NCBI GenBank assembly: GCA_018710985.1
Contig: DVIV01000001.1
Coordinates: 62,001-126,000, forward strand
Length of the DNA stretch: 64,000 nt
Source: Candidatus Limiplasma pullicola
Lineage (GTDB): Bacteria; Bacillota; Clostridia; Christensenellales; Aristaeellaceae
Reading direction: 5' to 3'
The notes beneath the pieces are model-generated. The model was not told the DNA's origin, searched no databases, and saw only the letters and a list, made by a program, of their open reading frames with translations. The translations under genes were made by a program, and so were the position numbers. Below, piece by piece: positions 7,722 through 16,955 of this stretch. The stretch's first letter is position 1, and the number at the start of each line of letters is the position of its first letter.

Positions 7722-9062
7722 ATGCGCATCGTCCAGATCAACGTCGTCGCCTCGCTGAGCACGGGCCGCATCGCGGTTTCCCTGTGTCGCACGGCCATGC
7801 AGGCCGGGCACCGCGCCCTGATGTGCCATTCGCGCGATCACGCGCCCGGCGACGTGCCCAGCTACGTCATCGGCAGCAAGGCGGAAACGATGCTGGACCT
7901 GGCCCTGACCCGGCTCACCGACCGCGCGGGCTTTTTCAGCGGCTATGCCACCCGCCGGCTCATCCGCCAGCTGGAGGCGTACAAGCCCGACCTGGTGCAC
8001 CTGCACAACCTGCACGGATATTACCTCAACCTGCCCACGCTCTTTGCCTGGCTCAAAAAGCGCGACCTGCCCGTGGTGTGGACCCTGCACGACTGCTGGG
8101 CCTACACCGGCCACTGCGCGTACTACACCATGGCGCGGGGGGCCGCGCCGGTGGACGGCCGCCGCCGCCGGGCCAGCCGGGAGGACCGCCTTGGCTGCGA
8201 CCGCTGGCTGGGGGGCTGCGGGGGCTGCGTCCGGCGGCACGTCTACCCGTCCAGCTGGTTTGTGGACCGGAGCGCGCGCAACTGGCGCGACAAGCGGGAG
8301 CTGTTCTGCGGCCTCAGGCATATGGTGCTCACCACCCCCAGCGAATGGCTGCGCAGCGAGGTGAGGCGCTCCTTCCTCGGCGGCTATCCCGTCTATGCCC
8401 TGCCCAACGGCGTGGACCTGACCGTTTTTCATCCCTGTTCGGACGAGCAGTTCATGCGCGACGTGGTGCGCTTCTACGGGCTGGATGGGTCGGGCGGGCG
8501 CCGCCTGGTGCTCAGCGCCGCGGCCGTGTGGGACGAGCGCAAGGGGCTGGACGACCTGATTGATCTGAGCGAGGCGCTGGGGCCGGAGTATTGCGTGGTG
8601 GCCGTGGGCCTGGATGAATACCAGATCGCCTCGCTGCCCAAAAACACGGTGCTGGGCGTGAAGCGCACGGGCAACACCGCGGATCTGTGCGCCCTCTACA
8701 CCGCCGCCGACGTGTACCTCAGCGCCAGTCACGAGGAGAGCATGGGCATGACGCTGGTGGAGGCCCTGGCCTGCGGCACGCAGGTCGTGTGCTACGACGC
8801 GACCGCCATGCCCGAAATCGTGACCGACGAGGTGGGCGAGGTCGTGCCGCTGGGCGATATCGCCGCCCTGGCCGACGCGGTGCGCCGCCTGTGCGCCGCC
8901 CCCCGCAGCGCCGACGCCTGCCGCGCCCGCGCCGCCGACTTCGAGGCGGGCAAGTGCTTTTCCGCCTATCTCAAGCTCTATGAAAACATGTACCGCCACA
9001 GCCCCGCCTGGCAGGCGGCGCTGGAGAAGGCGGCAGGGAAAGCCCCGACCGGGGGCGAATGA
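7722..9062 (+). CDS. Glycosyltransferase family 4 (GT-B, WcaC-like)
   Basis: Cytoplasmic or membrane-associated glycosyltransferase of 446 residues, probably building a surface polysaccharide. The N-terminal half carries LVHLHNLHGYY and HDCWAYTGHC, followed by a cysteine cluster (GCGGC), a pattern seen in WcaC-like enzymes. The C-terminal half has PNGVDLTVFHP and the nucleotide-sugar E-x7-E signature within EESMGMTLVEALACG. The ATG at 7722 has AAAGGAG nine bases upstream. It precedes the lipoprotein gene by 38 bases, so it may be co-transcribed with the cytoskeletal-type genes that follow. Donor and acceptor sugars are unknown. Confidence 0.85.
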   Translation: MRIVQINVVASLSTGRIAVSLCRTAMQAGHRALMCHSRDHAPGDVPSYVIGSKAETMLDLALTRLTDRAGFFSGYATRRLIRQLEAYKPDLVHLHNLHGYYLNLPTLFAWLKKRDLPVVWTLHDCWAYTGHCAYYTMARGAAPVDGRRRRASREDRLGCDRWLGGCGGCVRRHVYPSSWFVDRSARNWRDKRELFCGLRHMVLTTPSEWLRSEVRRSFLGGYPVYALPNGVDLTVFHPCSDEQFMRDVVRFYGLDGSGGRRLVLSAAAVWDERKGLDDLIDLSEALGPEYCVVAVGLDEYQIASLPKNTVLGVKRTGNTADLCALYTAADVYLSASHEESMGMTLVEALACGTQVVCYDATAMPEIVTDEVGEVVPLGDIAALADAVRRLCAAPRSADACRARAADFEAGKCFSAYLKLYENMYRHSPAWQAALEKAAGKAPTGGE

Positions 9063-9100
9063 TATTTCCCAACAGGTCTGATGCGAAAGGAGAGATCTGC

Positions 9101-11131
9101 ATGGTCCGGCGGATGCTGCTGGCGCTGCTCCTGTGCGCCGCTCTGCTGCTCACGGCGTGCGGCCTGCCCGGCGCGCTGGAGGCCTTTTCCGGTGCGGACA
9201 GCGCATCTGCCGTCCCGGACCTGCGCCTGCTGGAATGGCCCGCGATGAGCGCCGCCGTCCCCGGCGAAACGGAGGCCCCGGCGTCCGCCGCGCCCCTGCT
9301 GGCGGACCTGTGGCTGGACGCCTCCCAGGTGATGGGCGGCATCAACGTCCACGAGGAGAGCGTATACCCCCATTTCAGCCGCAAGTACCGCGAGGGCGGC
9401 TTCCACTACCGCTACGGCTCGCAGGTGGGCATGTACGAGGGCGTGCTGCGCTGCCTGCTGGCCGCGGCCGAGGGTTCGCGCGTGCGGGTGCTGCGCGCGG
9501 GCAACGAGCGCCTGCCGGAGGAAGTGCTCGACGCGCTGGCCGGCTCCGACGCTCAGGCGCGCGCCTCCGTCACGCGCGACCTGCTCACCTGTGCCATGAA
9601 CCCCCTGCCCTCGTTCTTTGCGGGCCTGTCCGCCGAGAACATGGAAGGCTCGTTCTACGACCTGGGCACGCCCATGCTCAACCGGCTGCGCGCGCTGGAC
9701 GCCTCCTTGCTGGAAAACCCGTCGCTGGCCCCGGCCATGGCCGACGCGCTGGACAGGCAGATCGCCGCCATCCAAAGCGGCGACACAGACGGATACGTGG
9801 CCGACGGCGACGCGGACGCGCCGCTCATGTATGCCCTGGAAAACCTCGACCTCACGCGCCTGTCCGTCATCACCTGCGACCCGGCCACCCTGCGCCGCCT
9901 GTCCTCCGTGGAGGCGGACGGCAGGCCCGTCGATTTCGTGACGCAGCTGCTTGAGGCGCGGGGTGTGTTTGACGCGGGGCTGTGCGTTCAGCTCTACGCC
10001 CTTGAGCTGGACTATATGGGGCAGATGTCCTCCTTCGGCGCGGCGGATTTTGCCGAGCCGCTTCTCTGGGGCCGGCTGGATTACGACAACGCCGCCCAGA
10101 ACTCCGACAAGGCCCTGCCCATGCCGCGCACGCTCATCATGCTGGTGGTGGGAACGCCCGCGCAGGTGGACCGCTACACTTCGCTGCTGGACGAAGGGCT
10201 GGCGGCCTCCGAGGCGCTCAAGGGCCTGCGCGGACCGGACGAGGGCCAGCTCACCTATACCGCGGGCGGCCAGACCGTCACGCAGCAGCCCTTCGGCTTT
10301 GCGTATTATTCGGTGCGCATCGAGCGGCCCGGCTGGACCTGCCTGACCCGTCTGAGCGAGGGCGCGGCGCTGTCCGCATCCGGCTGCACGCTGGAAACCG
10401 ACGGGCAGGCGGCCACCGTCGTACTCGACGGCGAGGCGTCCGGCGCGTCGGTGACGGTGTCGCTGCCCGTGACGCAGGAAAGCGGCGCGGCAAGCGCGGA
10501 CCTGAGCGGCCTCACCGCCTCCGTCTCGGTCGAAGCGGCGCTCATCCTGACCGATACGCTGCCCACCACGGCGCAGGCCGGGGAGGGGCAGGTGATCGCG
10601 CTTCGGGATACGCAGTACGTCTTTACCCGCGAGGACGAGGCCTTCCAGAGCGGCGAGCGGCAAAGCCCCTTCACGCTTGCCGGGGTGTCGCTGGAGGACG
10701 GCGGGAATCGCCTCACCCTCACCGTGTCGGCGGACGAAGCCGAGCTCGCGCCCGGCTACTACCGCGTGCTGGTCAGCGCGGACCTCTCCGGCGCGCAGGT
10801 CGAATGGGAGGCTGTCCCCTGGGCCGACGGCCTTGACGCGCATCTGACCAACGAACAGATTTCCGCCTGGGAGCAGTTTGCCCAGGCGGTGCATACCTAC
10901 GACGGGGACAGCGCGAGCGTGCCCCGCCAGCTTCAGCACGCGTGGGGGCCTGTGAACGAATCCGGCTATCACGGCCTGACCATTCCGGATTTTCCGCCCG
11001 TGATGCGCGCGCCGGGCCTTGAGGAGCTGATCGCGCAGGTGCGCGCGGCCGCCAACGTGGAGAAGGCGCCGCTGGTGCGCTATGCGTTTGACGTATTCGT
11101 GCCCGCCGGGGCATGGGAAGGGGGCGTGTGA
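9101..11131 (+). CDS. Lipoprotein with possible vWA-like core (first gene of tubulin/actin-like module)
   Basis: Unrecognised exported lipoprotein of 676 residues. Residues 1-20 form a lipoprotein signal peptide with lipobox LTAC (C20). Residues about 66-360 alternate strands and helices in a Rossmann-like way: LADLWLDAS (D73, S75) could be a degenerate MIDAS strand, followed by an LTRLSVITCD strand near 254 and an RTLIMLVVGTPAQVD strand near 345. That layout resembles von Willebrand A proteins, although the full D-x-S-x-S is not kept. The rest (about 370-676) is strand-rich. The start is set by AAAGGAG; an upstream in-frame ATG overlaps the previous gene and lacks the signal. It is followed immediately by the membrane protein, tubulin-like and actin-like genes. 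The vWA call is inference. Confidence 0.6.
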   Translation: MVRRMLLALLLCAALLLTACGLPGALEAFSGADSASAVPDLRLLEWPAMSAAVPGETEAPASAAPLLADLWLDASQVMGGINVHEESVYPHFSRKYREGGFHYRYGSQVGMYEGVLRCLLAAAEGSRVRVLRAGNERLPEEVLDALAGSDAQARASVTRDLLTCAMNPLPSFFAGLSAENMEGSFYDLGTPMLNRLRALDASLLENPSLAPAMADALDRQIAAIQSGDTDGYVADGDADAPLMYALENLDLTRLSVITCDPATLRRLSSVEADGRPVDFVTQLLEARGVFDAGLCVQLYALELDYMGQMSSFGAADFAEPLLWGRLDYDNAAQNSDKALPMPRTLIMLVVGTPAQVDRYTSLLDEGLAASEALKGLRGPDEGQLTYTAGGQTVTQQPFGFAYYSVRIERPGWTCLTRLSEGAALSASGCTLETDGQAATVVLDGEASGASVTVSLPVTQESGAASADLSGLTASVSVEAALILTDTLPTTAQAGEGQVIALRDTQYVFTREDEAFQSGERQSPFTLAGVSLEDGGNRLTLTVSADEAELAPGYYRVLVSADLSGAQVEWEAVPWADGLDAHLTNEQISAWEQFAQAVHTYDGDSASVPRQLQHAWGPVNESGYHGLTIPDFPPVMRAPGLEELIAQVRAAANVEKAPLVRYAFDVFVPAGAWEGGV

Positions 11132-11133
11132 GC

Positions 11134-11751
11134 ATGCCGTCCGCCGTGCGCCTGCGCCGGTCCAACCGGCTGAAATGCCTGGTGTGCTATCTGGTCTGCT
11201 TCGCCCTGCCGCTTCTGTGGCAGGCCGCGGCCAGCCTCTGGATCTACCCCCTCAAACTGACGGGCACCGCGCCCAACGTGGCGCAGCACCTGCAAGCGGC
11301 GCTGCCCTTTTCCCTCGCGCCGCTGGACGCGCTGGCCCGGTCGGGCGAAGCCGCCGCCGCAACGCCGGAGGCCCTGCGCGCCGCGCTTTTCTCCCGCGAG
11401 CAAAGCTGGCTGTGGTTTCTGGCGGCCTGCGCGCTTGCGGCGTGGCTGATCACGCTGGCGGTCCAGCTTCTCTGGCGCGCCGGACAGCGCTCCGCCCTCC
11501 AGCCCGCCCGGGCGACCCGCCGGGCCGTCCGCGCCTACCGCCTGACGCTCCTGTGGCTCTGCGCGGTCAACGCGGCCTTTGCCGCTGTGGTCTGGCTGGC
11601 GGGCGTCAGGTGGATTCCCGGGCGTACCGGGTGGGACCTGGCGGCATATTTCGGCTGCTACGCGCTCAACGTGCTGGCCGCCGCCGCCGTGTCGCGCCTG
11701 GCCGCGCCGCCCGCCATCAGCGGCCGCCACGCCTTTTTCAAGCGGTTGTAA
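11134..11751 (+). CDS. Four-helix membrane protein of the tubulin/actin-like module
   Basis: Unrecognised integral membrane protein of 205 residues. Four hydrophobic helices can be seen, at about residues 14-40, 90-115, 135-160 and 170-195. The longest loop (about 45 residues between helices 1 and 2) and a basic N-terminus (RLRRSNRLK) suggest both ends are cytoplasmic. The ATG at 11134 lies three bases after the lipoprotein stop; a GTG at 11128 in the same frame is an alternative. The gene sits between the lipoprotein and the tubulin-like GTPase, so a role as membrane anchor or adaptor is a reasonable guess. No enzymatic motif is visible. Confidence 0.65.
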   Translation: MPSAVRLRRSNRLKCLVCYLVCFALPLLWQAAASLWIYPLKLTGTAPNVAQHLQAALPFSLAPLDALARSGEAAAATPEALRAALFSREQSWLWFLAACALAAWLITLAVQLLWRAGQRSALQPARATRRAVRAYRLTLLWLCAVNAAFAAVVWLAGVRWIPGRTGWDLAAYFGCYALNVLAAAAVSRLAAPPAISGRHAFFKRL

Positions 11752-11776
11752 CGATTTCTGAAAAGGAGGCCTGCGC

Positions 11777-13369
11777 ATGGGCCGGTATGTGATCGCCGTG
11801 GGCGGAACGGGCAGCAAGGTGATGGAAGCCATCGTCTACGCCGCCTGCGCGGACGTTTTTTCCACGCCCGGCGAAGGCCCGCTTCCCGCGCTGGACCTGC
11901 TCTCGGTGGACGTGGACGCCTCCTGCGGCAACACCACCCGCGTAAAGCGCGCCGCCGAGGCCTACGAGGAGGCCCGCGCCGCGCTGGCGGCCTCGCCCTA
12001 CAGCCACGCCTGCTTTCACACGCGCCTGTCCATCAGCCGGTGGAGCATGAACCTCAGCCGCCGCGCCGCCTCCGTCAGCCAGATGGCCCGGCATCACGCG
12101 CTGGACGGGCTGCTGGCCCGCACGCTGTTCACCCGCGCCGAGGCCGATCTGGAATACAGCGAGGGCTTCCGCGGGCACCCCGATCTGGGCGTATTGTTCT
12201 TTGCCGATCTGCTGGGGACGCTGGAGGACATGCGCGCCCAGGGCCAGCCCGACGAGCTCAACGCCATGGTGGACCGCATGCGGGCCGATCTGGACCGGGG
12301 CGAGACGGTTCAGGTGCTCCTGACCGGCAGCATCTTCGGCGGCACGGGCGCCAGCGGCATCCCCGCCGTCAGCAAGTACCTGCGCCGCCGCTTCGCCGGG
12401 GATACGGACCGTTTCGTCATGGGCGCGGTGCTGATGCTGCCCTACTACCGCGTGCCTCCCGCAGGCGTGGACACGCAGCGCGAAATCGCCGTCTCCAGCG
12501 ACGAGTTTCTGGACAAGGCGCGCACGGCGCTGCAATACTACGGCATGGAGGGCATGGTGAGAAACGGCGCGGAGGACGCCTCCGGCATCTTTGACGCGGC
12601 CTACCTGCTGGGCCTGCCGCCAGAGCACTTCGTATCCGCGCGGCTGTATTCCACCGGCTCGCAGAGCCAGGAAAACGACGCGCACATGCTGGAATGGCTG
12701 GCGGCGCGCTGCGCCGCGCGCTTTTTCGCCGCGGGCTTCCGGGGCGATCAGGCGCACAACATGGACTGCTACTACTACCAGTGGCACACCCCGCATTTCT
12801 GCTGGGACAGCTTCGACACCGACGCGGCCCTCTACCGCGCGCGCTACGGCGCGCTGATGAAGGCCGCCGCCGTCTACGTGACCGAATGCTACCCCGCGCT
12901 GCGCGCCTTCCTGTGCGACGGACGGCGCTCGCTGGGGCGGGTGGGCTACCTGGCCGCGTTCTTCCGCCGCAGCTATCCCGCCTCCGCGCGCGCCCGCCTG
13001 GGCGTGCGGCTGGACGGGGTGTACCGCTTCTTCGCCTTCTATATCAACTGGATGCATCAGGTGCTCCACACGCTGCCGCCCGCGTTCCGCCCGTCCGGAG
13101 AAGGGGACGGAAACGGCCTGATGGACGCCGCCACGCTGGACGCGCTGCACACGGCGCTGCTTTCCCTCGGAAGCGGCGCGCCGGATGACGCGGCCTGCCG
13201 TCAGGTGCAGCGCGGGCTGGAGCGGCTGGTGTCCTCCCCCGTGCCCGACCGGCGCGACATGGCGCGCGTGGTGAGCGCGCTGGGCGGCGGCACGCGCGCG
13301 GGCGGCCCGGACGAGGCGCTGGCCGCCTTTCTGGACACGCTGCTGGCCGCCGTGATGGAGGACCTTTGA
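11777..13369 (+). CDS. Tubulin/FtsZ-superfamily GTPase (Tubulin_2-like)
   Basis: Predicted cytoskeletal-type GTPase of 530 residues. The N-terminus YVIAVGGTGSKVMEA (GGTGS at 9-13) corresponds to the first glycine-rich nucleotide loop of FtsZ. LLSVDVDAS matches the following strand, where FtsZ has AVNTDAQ. LLTGSIFGGTGASGIP near residues 180-195 is the tubulin signature loop (FtsZ GGGTGTG). About 330 further residues follow, longer than FtsZ and without its C-terminal FtsA-binding peptide. It is therefore not the cell-division FtsZ. AAAAGGAGG precedes the ATG at 11777. It lies in one operon with a lipoprotein, a membrane protein and an actin/Hsp70-like ATPase, which argues for a membrane-linked assembly. 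The fold is secure; the role is unknown. Confidence 0.82.
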   Translation: MGRYVIAVGGTGSKVMEAIVYAACADVFSTPGEGPLPALDLLSVDVDASCGNTTRVKRAAEAYEEARAALAASPYSHACFHTRLSISRWSMNLSRRAASVSQMARHHALDGLLARTLFTRAEADLEYSEGFRGHPDLGVLFFADLLGTLEDMRAQGQPDELNAMVDRMRADLDRGETVQVLLTGSIFGGTGASGIPAVSKYLRRRFAGDTDRFVMGAVLMLPYYRVPPAGVDTQREIAVSSDEFLDKARTALQYYGMEGMVRNGAEDASGIFDAAYLLGLPPEHFVSARLYSTGSQSQENDAHMLEWLAARCAARFFAAGFRGDQAHNMDCYYYQWHTPHFCWDSFDTDAALYRARYGALMKAAAVYVTECYPALRAFLCDGRRSLGRVGYLAAFFRRSYPASARARLGVRLDGVYRFFAFYINWMHQVLHTLPPAFRPSGEGDGNGLMDAATLDALHTALLSLGSGAPDDAACRQVQRGLERLVSSPVPDRRDMARVVSALGGGTRAGGPDEALAAFLDTLLAAVMEDL

Positions 13370-13390
13370 CCGTGGAAGGAGGGACGCGCC

Positions 13391-16300
13391 GTGCGCGGCA
13401 ACCGTGAAGAAAAGCAGGCGCTGGACCGCCAGACCGCCTACCTGACCTTTCTGCCCCCGATGGACGAGGGCTTTCATACGGGCTACCACACCGCGCCCGG
13501 CATCGTGTGCGACCGCAACCAGCGCCCGCGCGAATGGCTGGAAAGCCTGGCCCGCTACCTCCAGACGCCGGGCGTGGACGTGAGCTATTCCATCCCCGAC
13601 GTGCTCAGCGCCGAGCAGCAGCTGCGCCGCCTTGCGCGCCTGACGCCGGAGCGCGCCCTGGCCCATCCCTCGATGGCGGCCTGGCGCGGGGTGCTGGCCC
13701 TGCTGCTTCTGTGGGATACCTGGCCTCAGGACGGCGCATGGCCTGTTTTGAAGCTGGTGCGCCTTTCGGACGGCGGCACGGCGTTCTCCGCTTCCGTAAC
13801 CGCCGCGCTCTCCCCCGCCCGCGCCCCGGACGGGCTGTGGGCGTTTACGCTGCACGGCGAGGGCATTCCCGCGCGGCCCGTCGCCCTGCTCTCCCGCGCC
13901 ATGGCCGTGGTGCCCGCCGCCGACCCGGGCGACCTGGCCCCCCTGCTGCCGCCGTGCGTGACGTGGTATGACCGCGCGCAGCGCCGCTTCCTCGACCCCT
14001 GCGCCCTCCTTTGCGAGCGCGACGCCGCGTTTCTGGCCGCGCGGCTTGCGCTTCTGTGCCGCCTGAACGAGCAGCCTTCGCTGCGCAGCCCGCTCTACGA
14101 TCCCGCGGCGGGCCTGTGCGGCGTGCTGCGCCCGTTTCTTGAGGACCTTGCCCACGCGCGCGACGCATGGCGCGCCTCTCTTTCGCGGGGCGATGCGCAG
14201 GCGCTGGACGATCTGCGCACCCGGATTCTGGCCGCCCATACGCTGGCGGACACGGCCGCCGGCATCCGGGAAGAAACGCTGCATCCGGGCGAGGCCGACC
14301 CCGCCGCCAACCCGCTTCTTCGCGTGGTGCTCGGCCCCGTGCCCCCCGCCGCGGAGGGCGGCGATTGCGTCCTTTCCTCGCTGGAGGGCACGGCCTTTGC
14401 CTGCCGGTCGGCCTACTGCCTGACGGAGCCTGCGCGCAGCCGCGGCGAAGCGGATGCGCTGGCCCGCCTGAAACGGGAGCTTTCGCTGCTGGAGCAACAT
14501 GACGCGGCCTGGCGCGGACGCGCCGCGGCCACGCTGCGGGAGCTGGCGGCCGCCGACCGTCCCGGCCTGTGGCCGCGTCTGCCCGATCTGCTCAGAGACT
14601 GGGCGGACGAGCTGGACCGCCAGCCCCAGGCGGCGGGCTGCACCCTTGACATCTCCTATCCGCTCGACGGCCGTCCCGCCGCCCTCTGCGCCCTGCTCCG
14701 GGACGCGCTGGGCATGGAGGACGTGTCGCTGGTGCAGCAGCCGTTTTCCGACGCGCTTCTCCTGCTGGACGGCCCGCCGCCCTTCGCAGATGAAACGCTT
14801 AACACGGCCTGCCGCGTCACGCTGGGCGCGCGCGCCTGTTATGCCGTGCCCCCGCTCTCGCCCGGGCTGTGCGCCTGGCTGATGGACGCGGCTGACGCGG
14901 ACGATTCCTGCGCGCCCCGGCTGGACCTCTCCGGCCTTCGCTTTCTGCCCGCGGCGGACGGCCGGTCCGTCGAGGCGCAGCTGCGTGTGCGGCGGCGGGT
15001 GCACAGCGGCGGGGAAGCCGCCGAAAGCGCCGTTACCCTCCGCCGCACCTATACGCTGGGCGATGTGCTGCAAACTGGCGCGGCCATCGTGCTGCCCGCC
15101 GGGGAGGCGCCCTGCGTGACCGTATGGCCCAATGTACGCCTTTCGCCCGGCCTGTGGAAGCGCTATTTCCTCCATGTCCACCAGCCGCGGAAGGTGGACG
15201 CGTGGGCGCTGGGCACGGAGGGCTGGACGCAGGGCGACCTGCGCCATGCCCCCGGCCGCGAGTGGCGCAACACCTGCGTGGACCGCTTCCCGGCGTTTGT
15301 CGTGCTCCGGCGCGGGGCGCTCTCTCTGGGCGCGCTACTCAACGACGCGCCCCGCCGCCTCCTGCGCCACGAGCCCGCGGCGGCCATCGCCATCGACTTC
15401 GGCAGCATCTCCACCACCGTCATGCTCCGGCAGGACGGGCGCGTGCAGCCCGCCACGCTGCCGGAATGCCTGCACCGCACGCTGCTCGCCTCCGGCGCGG
15501 AGGACGGCGCGCATCTGGCCGACGAATTTCTGCCCGACACGGTGCTTCTGCCCGGAAGCGCCGTCGAGGCCACCTATTACAGCGTGATGGACATGTTCAC
15601 CGACGTGCCGGAAGCCTGGCGCACGGTCCTGTGCGACGGGCACATCTACTACCGCCTCTCCCTGCCTGACCTGCTGGAAAAAAGCGCCTCCGCCCTGTAC
15701 TACGACCTCAAGTGGAGCAGCGAGGACTACGCCCTGCGTTGCCTTCGGCTGTTTCTCAAGCAAGTCATGCTGCAGGCGGCGCTTTCGGCGCGGCTGTGGG
15801 GGTCGTCCTCGGCGTCCTGGCGCGTGTCCATGCCCAACGCCATGCCGCTTGCCAAGCAGGAGGCCTATCTGGAAATGATGCGCGGCCTGGCGCGGGAGGT
15901 ATCCGCCGAGTGCGGCCTTGCCCTGACGGACGGCTGCCCGGCCGTGCTCTACGCCACGGAGAACCAGGCCGACGGCCTCTACTTCCTCTCCCGCAGCGAG
16001 GTAAGCGCCGGCAGCGGCTACCTCAACCTCGACATCGGCGGCAGCACGGCGGATATCAGCCTGTGGCTGGGTGGCGCGGCGCATGCCGCCATTGAATGCT
16101 CGCTCCTGCTGGGCTGCCGGGAGATGCTCTTTGAGTCGCTGTGCGACTGGCACAGCGAGGATCTGGAGCGCGACTTTGCCTCCGGCTCCGGGGCGCTGCG
16201 GCAGGCGGTCGGCGGCGTCGTCTCCGCCTTCCGCCGCGAGGCGTCCACCGCGCGGGGACGGCTGAAATGCATGTTTCTGCTGGACGATCTGCTCGCCGCC

Positions 16301-16951
16301 TACGCCGGGGACATCCGGGAGGGCATGGCGGCCGCCCGGTCGCTGGGCACGATCACCTACTTTGAAAGCCTGCTGCTGTTTCAGATCGGCTACCTGTTTT
16401 ATCTCTCTGGCGAGCTGATGCAGCGCGCCCATGCCGACGCGGACCTCTCCCCGCTTTTGCCGCAGCGCATGGCGCTGTGCGTGGCGGGCAACGGCGGCCA
16501 GCTTGTCAAGGCCCTCACCGACGAGCAGCTGACCCGCCTGTGCTCGCTGGCCATGACGCGCCTGGCCCCGGACCATCCCCTGCGCGCGCTGCTGCCGGTG
16601 CAGAGCCGCCACCCCAAGCAGGAGGTGGCGCGCGGGCTGCTGGCGCGGGACGACGCGCTCCAAAGCGCCGTGCACGGCGGCGACCGGTGGAACGGCACCC
16701 GTCCCTACGGCGGCCCGGAGCGCGAGGACCTGCTGAGCAGCTATCTGCCGCTGTTCTACCGCGTCTTTCCGCAGGCGGCGGAGCGGCTGATGCCGCGCGC
16801 CTTCGAGGAGGCGGACGGCGTGCACCTGACCCCCACCGCGCGCATGGAGCTGGACACCGTGTTTGCAAATGAAAAGCCATGCACCCCGGAGGATGACATG
16901 GCCATGGCTGTGCGCTGCCTGAGCCAGCTCAAGCGGCTGTGGCGCCTGTGA
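13391..16951 (+). CDS. Large actin/Hsp70-fold ATPase (possibly SrfB-like), partner of the tubulin-like GTPase
   Basis: Protein of 1186 residues with a C-terminal actin/Hsp70-type ATPase. All three hallmark loops are visible: phosphate-1 AIAIDFGSISTTV near residue 667, phosphate-2 LNLDIGGSTADISLW near 878-890, and an adenosine-type LCVAGNGGQ near 1027. The first 660 residues have no recognised domain. The size and late ATPase domain recall SrfB virulence-factor proteins, but this is from memory and weak. The start is GTG at 13391, eight bases after AAGGAGG; no ATG fits. It follows the tubulin-like gene by 21 bases. Its stop lies four bases from the convergent next gene, with no terminator hairpin between. 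Confidence 0.8.
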   Translation: MRGNREEKQALDRQTAYLTFLPPMDEGFHTGYHTAPGIVCDRNQRPREWLESLARYLQTPGVDVSYSIPDVLSAEQQLRRLARLTPERALAHPSMAAWRGVLALLLLWDTWPQDGAWPVLKLVRLSDGGTAFSASVTAALSPARAPDGLWAFTLHGEGIPARPVALLSRAMAVVPAADPGDLAPLLPPCVTWYDRAQRRFLDPCALLCERDAAFLAARLALLCRLNEQPSLRSPLYDPAAGLCGVLRPFLEDLAHARDAWRASLSRGDAQALDDLRTRILAAHTLADTAAGIREETLHPGEADPAANPLLRVVLGPVPPAAEGGDCVLSSLEGTAFACRSAYCLTEPARSRGEADALARLKRELSLLEQHDAAWRGRAAATLRELAAADRPGLWPRLPDLLRDWADELDRQPQAAGCTLDISYPLDGRPAALCALLRDALGMEDVSLVQQPFSDALLLLDGPPPFADETLNTACRVTLGARACYAVPPLSPGLCAWLMDAADADDSCAPRLDLSGLRFLPAADGRSVEAQLRVRRRVHSGGEAAESAVTLRRTYTLGDVLQTGAAIVLPAGEAPCVTVWPNVRLSPGLWKRYFLHVHQPRKVDAWALGTEGWTQGDLRHAPGREWRNTCVDRFPAFVVLRRGALSLGALLNDAPRRLLRHEPAAAIAIDFGSISTTVMLRQDGRVQPATLPECLHRTLLASGAEDGAHLADEFLPDTVLLPGSAVEATYYSVMDMFTDVPEAWRTVLCDGHIYYRLSLPDLLEKSASALYYDLKWSSEDYALRCLRLFLKQVMLQAALSARLWGSSSASWRVSMPNAMPLAKQEAYLEMMRGLAREVSAECGLALTDGCPAVLYATENQADGLYFLSRSEVSAGSGYLNLDIGGSTADISLWLGGAAHAAIECSLLLGCREMLFESLCDWHSEDLERDFASGSGALRQAVGGVVSAFRREASTARGRLKCMFLLDDLLAAYAGDIREGMAAARSLGTITYFESLLLFQIGYLFYLSGELMQRAHADADLSPLLPQRMALCVAGNGGQLVKALTDEQLTRLCSLAMTRLAPDHPLRALLPVQSRHPKQEVARGLLARDDALQSAVHGGDRWNGTRPYGGPEREDLLSSYLPLFYRVFPQAAERLMPRAFEEADGVHLTPTARMELDTVFANEKPCTPEDDMAMAVRCLSQLKRLWRL

Positions 16952-16955
16952 CGGC

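Noticed and set aside
11738-15247. 1169-residue open frame on the minus strand opposite the tubulin/actin-like genes
   Set aside because: It is a shadow frame caused by high G+C. It has no ribosome site or recognisable motif, and it lies opposite genes with clear domains.
9101-16951. Plasmid-type TubZ/ParM partition system
   Set aside because: No DNA-binding adaptor gene and no iterated centromere repeats were seen, and both partners include lipoprotein and membrane components, which favours an envelope role.
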